Position numbers and translations under genes: made by a program. From positions 78,262-114,882 of the forward strand of contig JAUYKZ010000023.1 in assembly GCA_030704845.1 (NCBI GenBank): DNA of 36,621 nucleotides. Direction: 5' to 3'. Source of the stretch: an archaeon. Its GTDB lineage: Archaea; Nanobdellota; Nanobdellia; Woesearchaeales; GW2011-AR9. Of this stretch, positions 1-7,116 are shown piece after piece; positions within the stretch are counted from its first letter, which is position 1; every line of letters begins with the position of its first letter. Under the pieces are notes generated by a model that was given only the letters and a program-made list of their open reading frames with translations, did not search any database and had not been told where the DNA came from.

Positions 1-972
1 AGGTGTGCCGCACAGGGTAGTGGAGGGATAGCCGGAAGCACAGAGGTCGTCGACGGCGACATTGGCTTCTGTTGCAACAGCGACCTCTCCAACAACTGCA
101 ACACGTGGCGTGATACACCCACCGGGATCCACGATGTAGTGAGTATTGGGAATTAGTGAACCAGTGATGCCCCGCATTACGCCTGCAACGGAAAGGGTAC
201 CATCCGCTATAGTGAGGACTGGGCCTCCAGAATTTCCCTTGAAGTTGTCCAAGTTGGTCGCGAAGATTGTACCCAAGTCGGCAGTAACAAGACCATCGCG
301 GACGACCTTCGCTGGCACCCCGTCAGGACTGCCCACGAGAGACACGACGGAACCTTGATTGACTGAGCGCGAGAGAACGGGCGCGGGAGCATGCTGTAGC
401 TCGTCCTCGTTGCGGTCAATTCGAATAAAAGCGAAGTCAGCGCCAGCATCATTCCGGGACTGCACGACGGTTGTGCACCGGTACGCATATCCCAGGATCG
501 GGGCCGCTACCGCATCGTTCGCGTTGTAGTAGCCAAAACCAACTATCGCATCCGCGCAGGATACGTTGTCGAAGCAGTGCGCGGCGGTAAGAACTAGATC
601 CCTGTCGACGAGAACTCCTGAGCAAAACGCAGCGGCCTTCTGTCCACGGTAGGGCGCGCATACAGCCAAGTCACCGAACTCTGACTGGAGTTGAACCTCA
701 AGAGTCCACGAATTGCGAATCCAGTTGTTGGCATCAGCCGCAGGGTCCCACAAATGAATATCCTGCAGCAGCGTGACCGCAGACTCATCCATGAGCCGTC
801 GATGCGGATCATTGACGGGTAATTGCCAGTATTCTTCGCGAGAGTCACGACCGAAGAGAAGTTGCGTTTCACGGGCGCGAGGCCCCTCAATGGACTCGGG
901 CTCAGGCGCGCAGCCACCGATTAACACCGATCCCGAGAGGGCAAGCAGTGTAGAGACGCAGATCGATCTCAT
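1..972 (-). CDS. Trypsin-like (S1) serine protease, predicted lipoprotein, 3' end cut by window
   Basis: The reading frame is open from an ATG at 972 through the left edge, giving 324 codons with no stop, so the C-terminus is missing. A hydrophobic N-terminus ends in a lipobox (LIGGC, Cys21), so the mature protein should be exported and lipid-anchored. All three S1 catalytic positions are visible: TAAHCF with His132, an Asp at about 179 (ADFAFIRID) and GNSGGP with Ser248. Several Cys pairs suggest disulfides. The start is supported by GGAGG about 8 nt upstream. The distance from the N-terminus to His132 is long, so there is an extra N-terminal segment of unknown role. It sits on the GC-rich element and is transcribed away from the small membrane gene at 1084. 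Substrate unknown. It could be a secreted effector or a surface-processing enzyme. Confidence 0.85.
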   Translation of the reverse strand, partial: MRSICVSTLLALSGSVLIGGCAPEPESIEGPRARETQLLFGRDSREEYWQLPVNDPHRRLMDESAVTLLQDIHLWDPAADANNWIRNSWTLEVQLQSEFGDLAVCAPYRGQKAAAFCSGVLVDRDLVLTAAHCFDNVSCADAIVGFGYYNANDAVAAPILGYAYRCTTVVQSRNDAGADFAFIRIDRNEDELQHAPAPVLSRSVNQGSVVSLVGSPDGVPAKVVRDGLVTADLGTIFATNLDNFKGNSGGPVLTIADGTLSVAGVMRGITGSLIPNTHYIVDPGGCITPRVAVVGEVAVATEANVAVDDLCASGYPSTTLCGTP

Positions 973-1051
973 GAGTCCACCCTCCATCCGATGTCAAGCT
1001 AGTCGTCACTCGCCAGAACGTCAAGGGGCATGGCAGAGATCAGCATCGGTA

Positions 1052-1060
1052 GATTTAAAT
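1052..1060. promoter_or_regulatory. TATA-like box between divergent genes
   Basis: The AT-rich block GATTTAAATAGG stands out in GC-rich DNA. Its centre is about 28 nt before the ATG at 1084, the archaeal TATA-to-start distance for a leaderless mRNA. The TTTAAA core is self-complementary, so it could also serve the protease gene on the other strand. Confidence 0.5.
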
Positions 1061-1083
1061 AGGATGTCCCCTTGCCAGGCAAC

Positions 1084-1335
1084 ATGACTCTGAAGCCTAC
1101 CGTTGACAAGGTGATTGTGACGATGATGTCCGCCGTCCTGGGCCTGCTCTTGGGTCGGCTCGGGTTTTGGTGGGAAATTGGCCCAACCAGCCTTGCAGGT
1201 CAAGCGAGTGAGGATTCTATTCTACGAATTGCGATTGTTGTTCTACTTCCAATCGGTGTCTACTTGTTCTGGAGCTACCTTGTCGAGCAAGAGCAGCCGA
1301 CATCAATGTCACCCCCTTCCCGACAGCAGCCCTAG
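1084..1335 (+). CDS. Small two-TM membrane protein, copy A
   Basis: Eighty-three residues with two hydrophobic segments (about residues 8-27 and 45-64) joined by a short loop; no known family recognised. The ATG at 1084 is chosen because the TATA-like box lies about 28 nt upstream. It resembles the product of 1638-1910: both have a GLxLGR motif after the first hydrophobic stretch, then PTSLA, and both end in the same eleven residues. The shared tail arises because both genes run into the same 248-bp repeat. Its last 27 nt overlap the oppositely oriented helical gene at 1309-1548. Convergence with a partner, repeated twice, suggests a functional gene pair of unknown role. Confidence 0.55.
   Translation: MTLKPTVDKVIVTMMSAVLGLLLGRLGFWWEIGPTSLAGQASEDSILRIAIVVLLPIGVYLFWSYLVEQEQPTSMSPPSRQQP
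1298..1311. promoter_or_regulatory. Palindrome CGACATCAATGTCA, site 1 (parS-like or operator)
   Basis: GACAT and ATGTC arms around a central CA. The same 13-mer occurs at 1873 and, on the other strand, at 6062 upstream of the parB-like gene. Three copies inside 6 kb of a ParB-encoding element suggest a binding site, either a centromere or an operator. This is inference. Confidence 0.4.
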
Positions 1336-1545
1336 CGCTTCCAACTTCAGCTCGATCTTCCGTAGGTTCTTGGCGATGCCCTTCACGTCGTTAGCGCTTC
1401 TACGGGCCCTTTCGATGTACTCGGCAGCCGTTACTCGCGAACCAGAGTTGAGGTAGCTCTCCGCTAGCTTCAACCAGTTGCGCGTGTGGTCTTCCGTAGA
1501 CCGAAGCAGAGCTTCGTAGTGGGCGAGCTTCTCTTCGAATCCGAG
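1298..1545. repeat. 248-bp direct repeat, copy 1
   Basis: Matches 1873-2120 with about eight substitutions by eye. It starts exactly at the palindrome CGACATCAATGTC and ends within the 5' part of the small helical gene. All the differences I could place are synonymous in the minus-strand protein. Confidence 0.9.
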
Positions 1546-1548
1546 CAT
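1309..1548 (-). CDS. Small helical TPR-like protein, N-terminally altered copy
   Basis: Seventy-nine residues, almost wholly helical, with a TPR-like stretch (NWLKLAESYLNSG then AAEYIERARR). From Gly3 on it is identical in amino acids to the protein at 1884-2153, but the N-terminal segment of that protein (VKKEIGLTLGR) is absent here. The ATG arises where copy 1 reads GAGCAT and copy 2 reads GAGTCG. Unlike copy 2, it is not joined to an upstream operon. All eight nucleotide differences from copy 2 are silent in this frame, which argues that both copies have been under selection as protein. It overlaps the 3' end of the convergent membrane gene. Confidence 0.6.
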   Translation of the reverse strand: MLGFEEKLAHYEALLRSTEDHTRNWLKLAESYLNSGSRVTAAEYIERARRSANDVKGIAKNLRKIELKLEALGLLSGRG

Positions 1549-1604
1549 CCCAGGGCGACAAGACCAACGGCCACGAGATATCGGCTCACTCTCGACCTCG
1601 CGAA

Positions 1605-1615
1605 AGTATTATATA
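1605..1615 (+). promoter_or_regulatory. Archaeal TATA box for 1638 gene
   Basis: GTATTATATAC lies 23-33 nt before the ATG at 1638, in otherwise GC-rich DNA. The spacing fits a leaderless archaeal transcript. Confidence 0.6.
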
Positions 1616-1637
1616 CAAGACAAGCCTATCTCGTATC

Positions 1638-1910
1638 ATGGTGGACATTCAAGGGGATTCTGTGACTAGGTGGACAGTGCTCGGCGGGTTAGTCTTCGGG
1701 GTAGTAGGCCTTTACCTTGGGAGGCAGCTAACGCCCACGTCACTGGCATGTATCAACCCATACCTTTGCCAGAATATCATGTCGGTAAGCGTGATTGCGG
1801 TCTTCGTCACAATTGTCGGTGCCGCTATCACTTGCAAATGGCGGATGTCGCGCCTGCTGCAAGCTGGCGACGCGACATCAATGTCACCCCCTTCCAGACA
1901 GCAGCCCTAG
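1638..1910 (+). CDS. Small two-TM membrane protein, copy B
   Basis: Ninety residues with two hydrophobic segments (about 14-32 and 49-66) followed by a basic patch (CKWRMSR) that would face the cytoplasm. It is a divergent relative of the product of 1084-1335: the order of hydrophobic segment, LGR, PTSLA and second hydrophobic segment is shared, and the last eleven residues are identical. The start is the ATG about 27 nt after a TATA box. The 3' end overlaps the convergent helical gene by 27 nt, as in copy A. No family recognised; a membrane anchor for the helical partner is possible but unproven. Confidence 0.6.
   Translation: MVDIQGDSVTRWTVLGGLVFGVVGLYLGRQLTPTSLACINPYLCQNIMSVSVIAVFVTIVGAAITCKWRMSRLLQAGDATSMSPPSRQQP
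1873..1886. promoter_or_regulatory. Palindrome CGACATCAATGTCA, site 2
   Basis: Identical to site 1 at 1298 and the reverse complement of the core of the site at 6062. It marks the exact left end of repeat copy 2 and lies inside the coding end of the membrane gene. Confidence 0.4.
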
Positions 1911-2120
1911 CGCTTCCAACTTCAGCTCGATCTTCCGCAGATTCTTGGCGATGCCCTTCACGTCATTGGCGCTTCTGCGAGCCCTTTCGATGTACTCGGC
2001 AGCCGTGACTCGCGAACCAGAGTTGAGGTAGCTCTCCGCTAGCTTCAACCAGTTGCGCGTGTGGTCTTCCGTAGACCGAAGCAGAGCTTCGTAGTGGGCG
2101 AGCTTCTCTTCGAATCCGAG
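1873..2120. repeat. 248-bp direct repeat, copy 2
   Basis: Second copy of the repeat at 1298-1545. The two are 575 bp apart, start to start, so the duplicated unit is one convergent gene pair. Confidence 0.9.
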
Positions 2121-2153
2121 TCGTCCTAGGGTGAGCCCAATCTCCTTCTTCAC
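1884..2153 (-). CDS. Small helical TPR-like protein, full-length copy
   Basis: About 89 residues. The likely start is the GTG at 2153, which overlaps the stop of the upstream gene as GTGA and implies translational coupling; an upstream TTG at 2171 is also possible. The protein is helical, with a TPR-like helix pair in the middle and a basic amphipathic helix (KNLRKIELKLEAL) near the end. It is the last gene of a four-gene operon that runs from 4997 to 1884. Its C-terminal 76 residues equal those of the copy at 1309-1548. It probably acts with the coiled-coil membrane protein encoded just upstream. Confidence 0.65.
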   Translation of the reverse strand: MKKEIGLTLGRLGFEEKLAHYEALLRSTEDHTRNWLKLAESYLNSGSRVTAAEYIERARRSANDVKGIAKNLRKIELKLEALGLLSGRG

Positions 2154-2677
2154 TTCCTGCGCGCCCACCAATCGCGGATGTTGCTCGACTCCCGACGCAA
2201 CTCGCCGTACCGGCCGACATCGAGGCGCTTAACCCGCTCGGTCATTTGTTGCAGGTCTTGGATATACGCCATGAGGGCGTCGTCCTCGGCCGACAGGCTG
2301 CGAAGCGCCTGCCGGGCTTGGGGGACCGCGTCTTCGCCATCCCGGAGAACAAGCCCGTGGAGATTCTTGAGGGAGCGCTCCATGCTCCCGGCCGTGCCGA
2401 TCTCTTCCTTCGCCCGCTGTTGGAACACACTGGGAGCATGATGGAGGGCTGAGAAGAGCATCATCAGAAGAACGCTCCCGAGAATGAGGACGCCGATTGC
2501 GCCAGCAGTTCTCCCGAAATCGCGGTAGTGCATCGTGCCGACGGTGAGGAGCGCAGCCGCAGCCACCGAGAGGAGTCGCCCTTGAGAGCCTCCAATGCGA
2601 CGGCCAAGGCCGGCATAGCTTAGAGCCAGGAAGATGATGAAAACGAGTCCATATGCGACAAGGTCGTCAGGAATCAA
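2150..2677 (-). CDS. Two-TM membrane protein with cytoplasmic coiled coil
   Basis: A 175-residue protein with hydrophobic segments at about residues 8-24, 36-46 and 58-78, followed by about 95 charged helical residues that look like a coiled coil and end in DWWARRK. No known family recognised. The start is a TTG at 2677 that overlaps the TGA of the upstream gene (TTGA), preceded by GAGGTG about 5 nt upstream; no ATG lies early enough to keep the first membrane segment. Its own stop overlaps the start of the next gene. Such tight coupling suggests the operon products form one membrane-associated assembly. Confidence 0.65.
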   Translation of the reverse strand: MIPDDLVAYGLVFIIFLALSYAGLGRRIGGSQGRLLSVAAAALLTVGTMHYRDFGRTAGAIGVLILGSVLLMMLFSALHHAPSVFQQRAKEEIGTAGSMERSLKNLHGLVLRDGEDAVPQARQALRSLSAEDDALMAYIQDLQQMTERVKRLDVGRYGELRRESSNIRDWWARRK

Positions 2678-3141
2678 TCACGCACCTCAAACAGGATTGG
2701 ACCGTGCTTCTTGACGGCCGCCTTCAAAGTGTGGATTGTCTCTGCAAGCTGTTTGCCCGCTGGAGTGAGGCGGATGAAGCGTTTTCCGCGTTTCCAGCTT
2801 CGCTCAATGTAGCCCTCCCGCTCGAGGCGGGTCAAACTCCTGGCTCGGAGGAACTGAAGGTCACTCAGGGGAAGACACCCGCTCACGATATCATCGACCG
2901 ACCTGGAAGCCCACCCGATCCCGTTCCTTGCGTACCAATTCCGTCCCTGGACCATGTGCTCAGCCGGCACGAGCCCAGTCGATATCGTGGCATGTCCGGT
3001 CGGCGTTGTTCGCGGAACGTACCCAAGGCGAACTTTGTGCCATGCCTGCAGGGCAGATAGCGGCAGTCGGCGCCTCTCCTCGCTGAATGCAGAGTAGGAG
3101 ACTTGGTCGACTATGAGAAGGGCGGACCGTCTATTTTGCAT
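2674..3141 (-). CDS. Phosphodiesterase-like N-terminus joined to a winged helix
   Basis: A 155-residue protein. Residues 7-70 resemble the start of the type I phosphodiesterase/alkaline phosphatase superfamily: a hydrophobic strand with Asp12 (LLIVDQ), then TTPTGHATISTGLVPAEH (45-62), the segment that normally holds the nucleophile. The rest of the roughly 300-residue catalytic domain, with most metal ligands, is absent. Residues about 91-135 look like a PadR/MarR-type winged helix (LTRLEREGYI, then RFIRLTPAGKQLAE). The ATG at 3141 is 8 nt after the upstream stop; a TTG at 3186 is an alternative. It may be a regulator that uses the phosphatase fold as a sensor, or a decayed fusion. Catalysis looks unlikely. 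Confidence 0.55.
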   Translation of the reverse strand: MQNRRSALLIVDQVSYSAFSEERRRLPLSALQAWHKVRLGYVPRTTPTGHATISTGLVPAEHMVQGRNWYARNGIGWASRSVDDIVSGCLPLSDLQFLRARSLTRLEREGYIERSWKRGKRFIRLTPAGKQLAETIHTLKAAVKKHGPILFEVRD

Positions 3142-3149
3142 GCACGTGA

Positions 3150-4997
3150 CTAGTCGAGAAGTCGGTCCAAGCCGTGATAGTAACAAAGGTACTGATGCAG
3201 CGGGGCTAGTAGCTTTGGAGCAGCTGCCCTCAGCGTCAAGGTACCACTTGACGATGAGTCAGACGGTTCGCCGGCGAGAACTGCCGCGAGTTCGTCCTCC
3301 AGCAATCTCCGGTCCTCGTCATCCACAGCAATCCCGGAAACGTACTCCAGAACCACAGCCTTCGTGAGATAAGGAAATCGTGTGGCAACGTCGCTGCGAG
3401 AAGGCCTATGCTCAAGCCACGCCTCGATTCCTTCAGCAAGCGCGGCTACGACACATTTGTACGGGCGTGGGTCGCCCATAGTGAGAAGAAGTCGATCAGG
3501 AGGCTTCGGGGCGGGCTCGGGAGCTCGAAGCATCTCCCAAGTCGCAAACCACTCTGCATAATGGGTGGCTCCTGCGAGTTGCTTCACCTCGAAATCAGTG
3601 AGGCTCGATGCTGCGCTCGGTTCGTGGCGTCGAACAGATTCCCCCAACTCTCCTTTCAGTGCTGGCAGGTTCGATGTGTCGGTTGGTAGTGTTGTCATTT
3701 CTCTTGGTGTAGATCGCTCTGACTGCGCCCTCTCGAGTCCAGCACGCAGAGTATCTATAAAAGACTTCCGGTTCGAGACTTCGTCAAGAGCTCCCCATGA
3801 GACCGTCGGTGGCACGGGCTCGTAATCGAGGAAACCCCCACTGGCCGCGGTCAGGCCGGGCCGTTCGTGGCCGAGTGCACGCGTGACGAAATCGACGATG
3901 GCAGGTCGAAATGGATCTCCCTCAGTCGCGCTGATGTCGACTAGACACGCATTGGCCTCGGCGTTTCTGCCTGTCGCTCGATAGGTTCGAGCAAGACCAA
4001 GCAATGCCCTCGTGCGTAGTCGTGGATGCGAGCAGCAGCGCTCGAACCAATGCTCAGTGTAGGTGACGTCCCGCTCGGACGGCGGACCCGATGTGCAGAG
4101 AATTGAAACGTAGCCAAGGTAGGCGCGCATCAGCTTGCACAGCGACAGCCCGCGGAGAACATTCATGATCCGGAAGCCGCGCTCCGCCTCAGCCAAGTGA
4201 GTTGCGGCCCTCTGCAGCGCGGGCCATGGTTCCTCCGAGCCGATGGCATCCCACGCGTTGAGAAAACTCAGGTGCTTGTGACGGAAGGACTCGAAGAACC
4301 ATCCTTGTGACAAACTTGGACGAAATGCATCCTCGGCTTCACGAATAGCCCGTAGAAGGGCTTCCTCGTTGCCGAGCGGCGGTGCGCCAGCCTCGATGGG
4401 CAGCAGCAGCTCCAGAAACTCGCAGGGAGCGCTGCCACGATAATGTGAGATCGCAGCCTGCTTCGGATGGTAGTCCATCGACCCGCCGGCAAACGGTCCT
4501 AGGCACTCTTGCGCCCACGCGAAGTGGCCAAGGTAACGGAGGTAGTTCGCAATCTCGACGGCGAGATTGGCACAGTCTAGGATAGTGATCCTATCAATGA
4601 ACTCAAGGCCCAACTCAGTGGCCTTTTGCAGTGTGGTGTGCGCGCGCTCCTCTTGTCCCGCGTGCCTTGCCGTGTAGGCAACCCCAATCAAGGCGTCTAC
4701 CCGAGCGCTAGGGTGGGCCTCCCGCAGATCCGCGAGTTGTACAAGTTCCCTACCGACTCCCAGCGAATCCTCGTGTTGGTCGAGATAAGTGCAAATCTTG
4801 GTCGCACGCTTCCCGGCCTTTGCGGCGAGCCGGCCGCCGTGCACGGGCGACGTCATTAGCTGGCGTGCGGCCATCAATGCGCCTTCAAATGAACGAGACC
4901 TGGGGGACAGATCGGCCTCCGGCAGACACCACGGAGTCTGGCTATCCCCCAACTTCGCGTGGATGGACTGCTCAAGAGTGGTGCAGAGGGAGGGCAT
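3150..4997 (-). CDS. Large helical (TPR-like) protein of unknown function
   Basis: A 615-residue protein, first gene of the 4997-to-1884 operon. Residues about 40-360 are rich in helix pairs with TPR character (for example RTRALLGLARTYRATGRNAEANACL near residue 330). The C-terminal third contains a low-complexity, Pro/Ser/Thr-rich linker and then another helical domain ending in LLAPLHQYLCYYHGLDRLLD. No signal peptide, membrane segment or enzymatic motif is visible. The gene follows an ATG without a strong ribosome-binding site. By context it could be the scaffold of the operon's assembly. Function unknown. Confidence 0.6.
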   Translation of the reverse strand: MPSLCTTLEQSIHAKLGDSQTPWCLPEADLSPRSRSFEGALMAARQLMTSPVHGGRLAAKAGKRATKICTYLDQHEDSLGVGRELVQLADLREAHPSARVDALIGVAYTARHAGQEERAHTTLQKATELGLEFIDRITILDCANLAVEIANYLRYLGHFAWAQECLGPFAGGSMDYHPKQAAISHYRGSAPCEFLELLLPIEAGAPPLGNEEALLRAIREAEDAFRPSLSQGWFFESFRHKHLSFLNAWDAIGSEEPWPALQRAATHLAEAERGFRIMNVLRGLSLCKLMRAYLGYVSILCTSGPPSERDVTYTEHWFERCCSHPRLRTRALLGLARTYRATGRNAEANACLVDISATEGDPFRPAIVDFVTRALGHERPGLTAASGGFLDYEPVPPTVSWGALDEVSNRKSFIDTLRAGLERAQSERSTPREMTTLPTDTSNLPALKGELGESVRRHEPSAASSLTDFEVKQLAGATHYAEWFATWEMLRAPEPAPKPPDRLLLTMGDPRPYKCVVAALAEGIEAWLEHRPSRSDVATRFPYLTKAVVLEYVSGIAVDDEDRRLLEDELAAVLAGEPSDSSSSGTLTLRAAAPKLLAPLHQYLCYYHGLDRLLD

Positions 4998-5103
4998 TAG
5001 GCCGTCGCCAAAAGTGTTGAGGCTAGACTACCACTGCCCTGAGTTGCGATCAACCCTGCTGAAAAATCGTTCCGGAACAACCGGTTACATCATTTACAAC
5101 ATT

Positions 5104-5997
5104 CTACATCCCCTCGACGAACTCCAGCACCCTCTTCAGGTCGGCAACCAGAGCCTCGCGCTGCTTCGGCGACATGCTGACGTCGATGGAGATGGGGCGG
5201 ATGCGGAGGGACTTCTGGCCCTTTTTCTCGCTCTCGACGAAGAATTCGATCTTCTTGTTGACGGCGGCCTTCTCGACGCCCTCCTTGAGCATCTTGCTCA
5301 GCTCGATGTAGCTCGGCTTGACCTCCTTGATGCGGTCCAGCCAGTTCTGCACCTGCGCGGACGTGAGCTTGTACTTCTCGGCGTGCTGCATGAGGCGCAC
5401 GGCGTTGGTCGAGTTCACGGCTCCCGAATCGACGGCATCCTGGAGCGCCTTCGGGAACTCGACCAGCTTCTGCAGACGCTGACGCTGGCGGGACCCGATG
5501 TTGAAGATGGTCTCGATGTCCTCGTTGGTCTTGCCGGTCTTCTTGTACGCGAGCATGGCGTAAGCCCGGTCGAGGTCGGAGTAGCTCTTCCTGACCTCGT
5601 TCTCCAGGATCGAGATCCTGAACGCCTGCTCGTCGGTAATCTCGTTGCGGACCACCGCACTGAGGCTCGTCCAGCCGAGCTGCTTGATGGCCGTCGCCCG
5701 CCGGAAGCCGGAAACGACCTGGTACGTATCTCGCCCGGGGACGCGACGCACGAGGATGGGGAACTGCTGGCCCTCCTTGGCGATGCTCTCGACGAGGTCA
5801 CCGACGCGCATGTTCACGCGGAAGCGGTAGGTCTCGTCTTCGAGATCGATGCTGGATAGCGGCAGATCCTGCACGTTTCCACCGGGCGGCAGAATCTCCT
5901 GGACCTCCTTGGGTCTGTTGCTGGCCTCCGCCGGCGGGGGCAGGCGATTATCAACGCGCTCCGTGGGCGCCTCGGGGGCGATCTTCTTGCGGGCCAT
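5104..5997 (-). CDS. parB: ParB/RepB/Spo0J-family partition protein
   Basis: A 297-residue protein. Residues about 42-135 form the ParB N-terminal domain: LPLSSIDLED, then FPILVRR and GFRRATA (97-103), the equivalent of the GERRxRA nucleotide-binding motif, then LENEVRKSYSDLDRA. A helix-turn-helix region follows at about 150-205, then a charged C-terminus. The ATG at 5997 is chosen because GAAGGAG sits about 7 nt upstream; an in-frame ATG-like start 39 nt earlier lacks this. No parA is visible in the window, so it may lie outside or the protein may act alone. Three copies of a 13-nt palindrome on the element, one of them upstream of this gene, are candidate binding sites. Confidence 0.85.
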   Translation of the reverse strand: MARKKIAPEAPTERVDNRLPPPAEASNRPKEVQEILPPGGNVQDLPLSSIDLEDETYRFRVNMRVGDLVESIAKEGQQFPILVRRVPGRDTYQVVSGFRRATAIKQLGWTSLSAVVRNEITDEQAFRISILENEVRKSYSDLDRAYAMLAYKKTGKTNEDIETIFNIGSRQRQRLQKLVEFPKALQDAVDSGAVNSTNAVRLMQHAEKYKLTSAQVQNWLDRIKEVKPSYIELSKMLKEGVEKAAVNKKIEFFVESEKKGQKSLRIRPISIDVSMSPKQREALVADLKRVLEFVEGM

Positions 5998-6061
5998 GAC
6001 AAACTCCTTCACGTTTCGGCTTGGACTTTCCTGCACTGAAACGACGGCGTCAAGTGAATTG

Positions 6062-6075
6062 CGACATTGATGTCG
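6062..6075. promoter_or_regulatory. Palindrome CGACATTGATGTCG upstream of parB, site 3
   Basis: Six-base arms CGACAT/ATGTCG around TG. It is 65 nt before the parB start, between that gene and its probable TATA box (TTAAATAT, 6111-6118). This placement fits autoregulation by ParB. Confidence 0.45.
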
Positions 6076-6138
6076 GAAAAATGAATTGATCGGGCCTTGA
6101 GCGAAATGATTAAATATCCCCTGAATCTCGTTGGCAAT

Positions 6139-6716
6139 ATGATAATTTCAATCACCAAGGAACGCCTCTGGTTCCTCTACCACGTGGCAGGCATGTGGAT
6201 CGCGTAGTGAGTGGCGCCATGGATTTTCGCGTCGGTCCGATTGCCGATACACCGGAAAGAACCTATTCCATTACCGGGGTCGTGTTTCACGAAGACTATC
6301 ATCGCTCAGAACAGATGTCGAACGACATCGGGATCGTATATTTGCAGCGAGACTTCCACCTACCGCCGATGGAGTATCCTACTTCTCGGTTGTCCGATGA
6401 TAGTTTGGTGGGGGCCACCCTAGAATTCGTCGGGTACGGATACAACCTCAATTCCAACCAACAAGAGATCTCAGTTGGTGTCAAGGCCAGCGTCAAGATG
6501 AGGGTCGCCAAGGCCGATGCGACCACATTCTCGTACTCGGAGGAAGGCAAGAATACATGCAACGGTGACTCTGGCGGTCCGGCTTTTCTGGCCAATGGGG
6601 CCGGTAAGATGGTGGTTGTGGGGATCACGTCATGGGGTGATCTATTGTGCACGCAATTTGGTGTCGATACACGTGTCGACGCCTTCGCTCAGTGGATTTC
6701 CCAACGATTGCGCTAA
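6139..6716 (+). pseudogene. Truncated, decayed trypsin-like serine protease
   Basis: From the GTG at 6195 the frame encodes 173 residues with an S1 Asp motif (NDIGIVYL) and an intact NGDSGGP Ser motif, followed by GITSWG. The catalytic His segment is missing from this frame. In another frame an ATG at 6139, 24 nt after a TATA-like box, encodes MIISITKERLWFLYHVAGMWIA and then a stop; WFLYHVAGM looks like a damaged version of the LTAAHC-VAG region. This suggests loss of the first barrel's N-terminus plus a small deletion and a frameshift near 6200. The upstream 80 nt are AT-rich. If translated from 6195 it would be an inactive pseudoprotease. Confidence 0.6.
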
Positions 6717-6735
6717 CGTAGACCCTCGTGACGCG

Positions 6736-6987
6736 TCAGCGAGATTCACTGTTATTACGGAGTTGTGGTTGTCCGTTCTGCCTTGCCACTTCCTTCGCCA
6801 GCTGCTGTAGCAATCCCTTGTCCCTCTTCAACAAGTTAGATAAGCCACGATCGTCGATCTCGCCTTTTCGGAGAGTCTCGTTCTCCTGCTTGAGACGCTG
6901 CAGTTCATCCCGCATCTCCTTCTGCTCGTCACGAGCGTTGGTGTCGATCCACCTAACGATGACGTCGAGGGCGAGGAAACGGAAGAC
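6736..6987 (-). pseudogene. Remnant of a second tyrosine recombinase
   Basis: Translated on the minus strand, the block reads VIVRWIDTN and then directly ARDEQKEMRDELQ, continuing through the same coiled-coil tail as the integrase at 7820-8995. Relative to that protein, residues about 152-334, which hold all catalytic residues, are deleted exactly in frame. The C-terminal end differs (QNGQPQLRNNSESR instead of QNQRL). An in-frame stop lies just upstream and there is no start codon. It is evidence of an earlier or tandem integration of a related element. Confidence 0.75.
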
Positions 6988-7116
6988 TTAAGTACTTCAG
7001 TCGCATGCCAGTATCTACCGGCATCCGAAAGAGAGCCGGCGGTGGATTCGGGGAACACTCGACCATTTGACGTGGTGGCTCCGGATGTGAGACCATCTAT
7101 ATGGAGGTGGCACTAC

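Noticed and set aside
4789-5859. Long plus-strand frame of 356 codons opposite parB
   Set aside because: It is rich in Leu, Asp, Val and Glu with no motif, as expected for the antisense of a GC-rich gene with strong third-position bias. The minus-strand ParB has clear family motifs and a ribosome-binding site.
6828-7058. Minus-strand frame of 76 codons over the integrase remnant
   Set aside because: It is out of frame with the recognisable integrase tail, which reads well in another frame.
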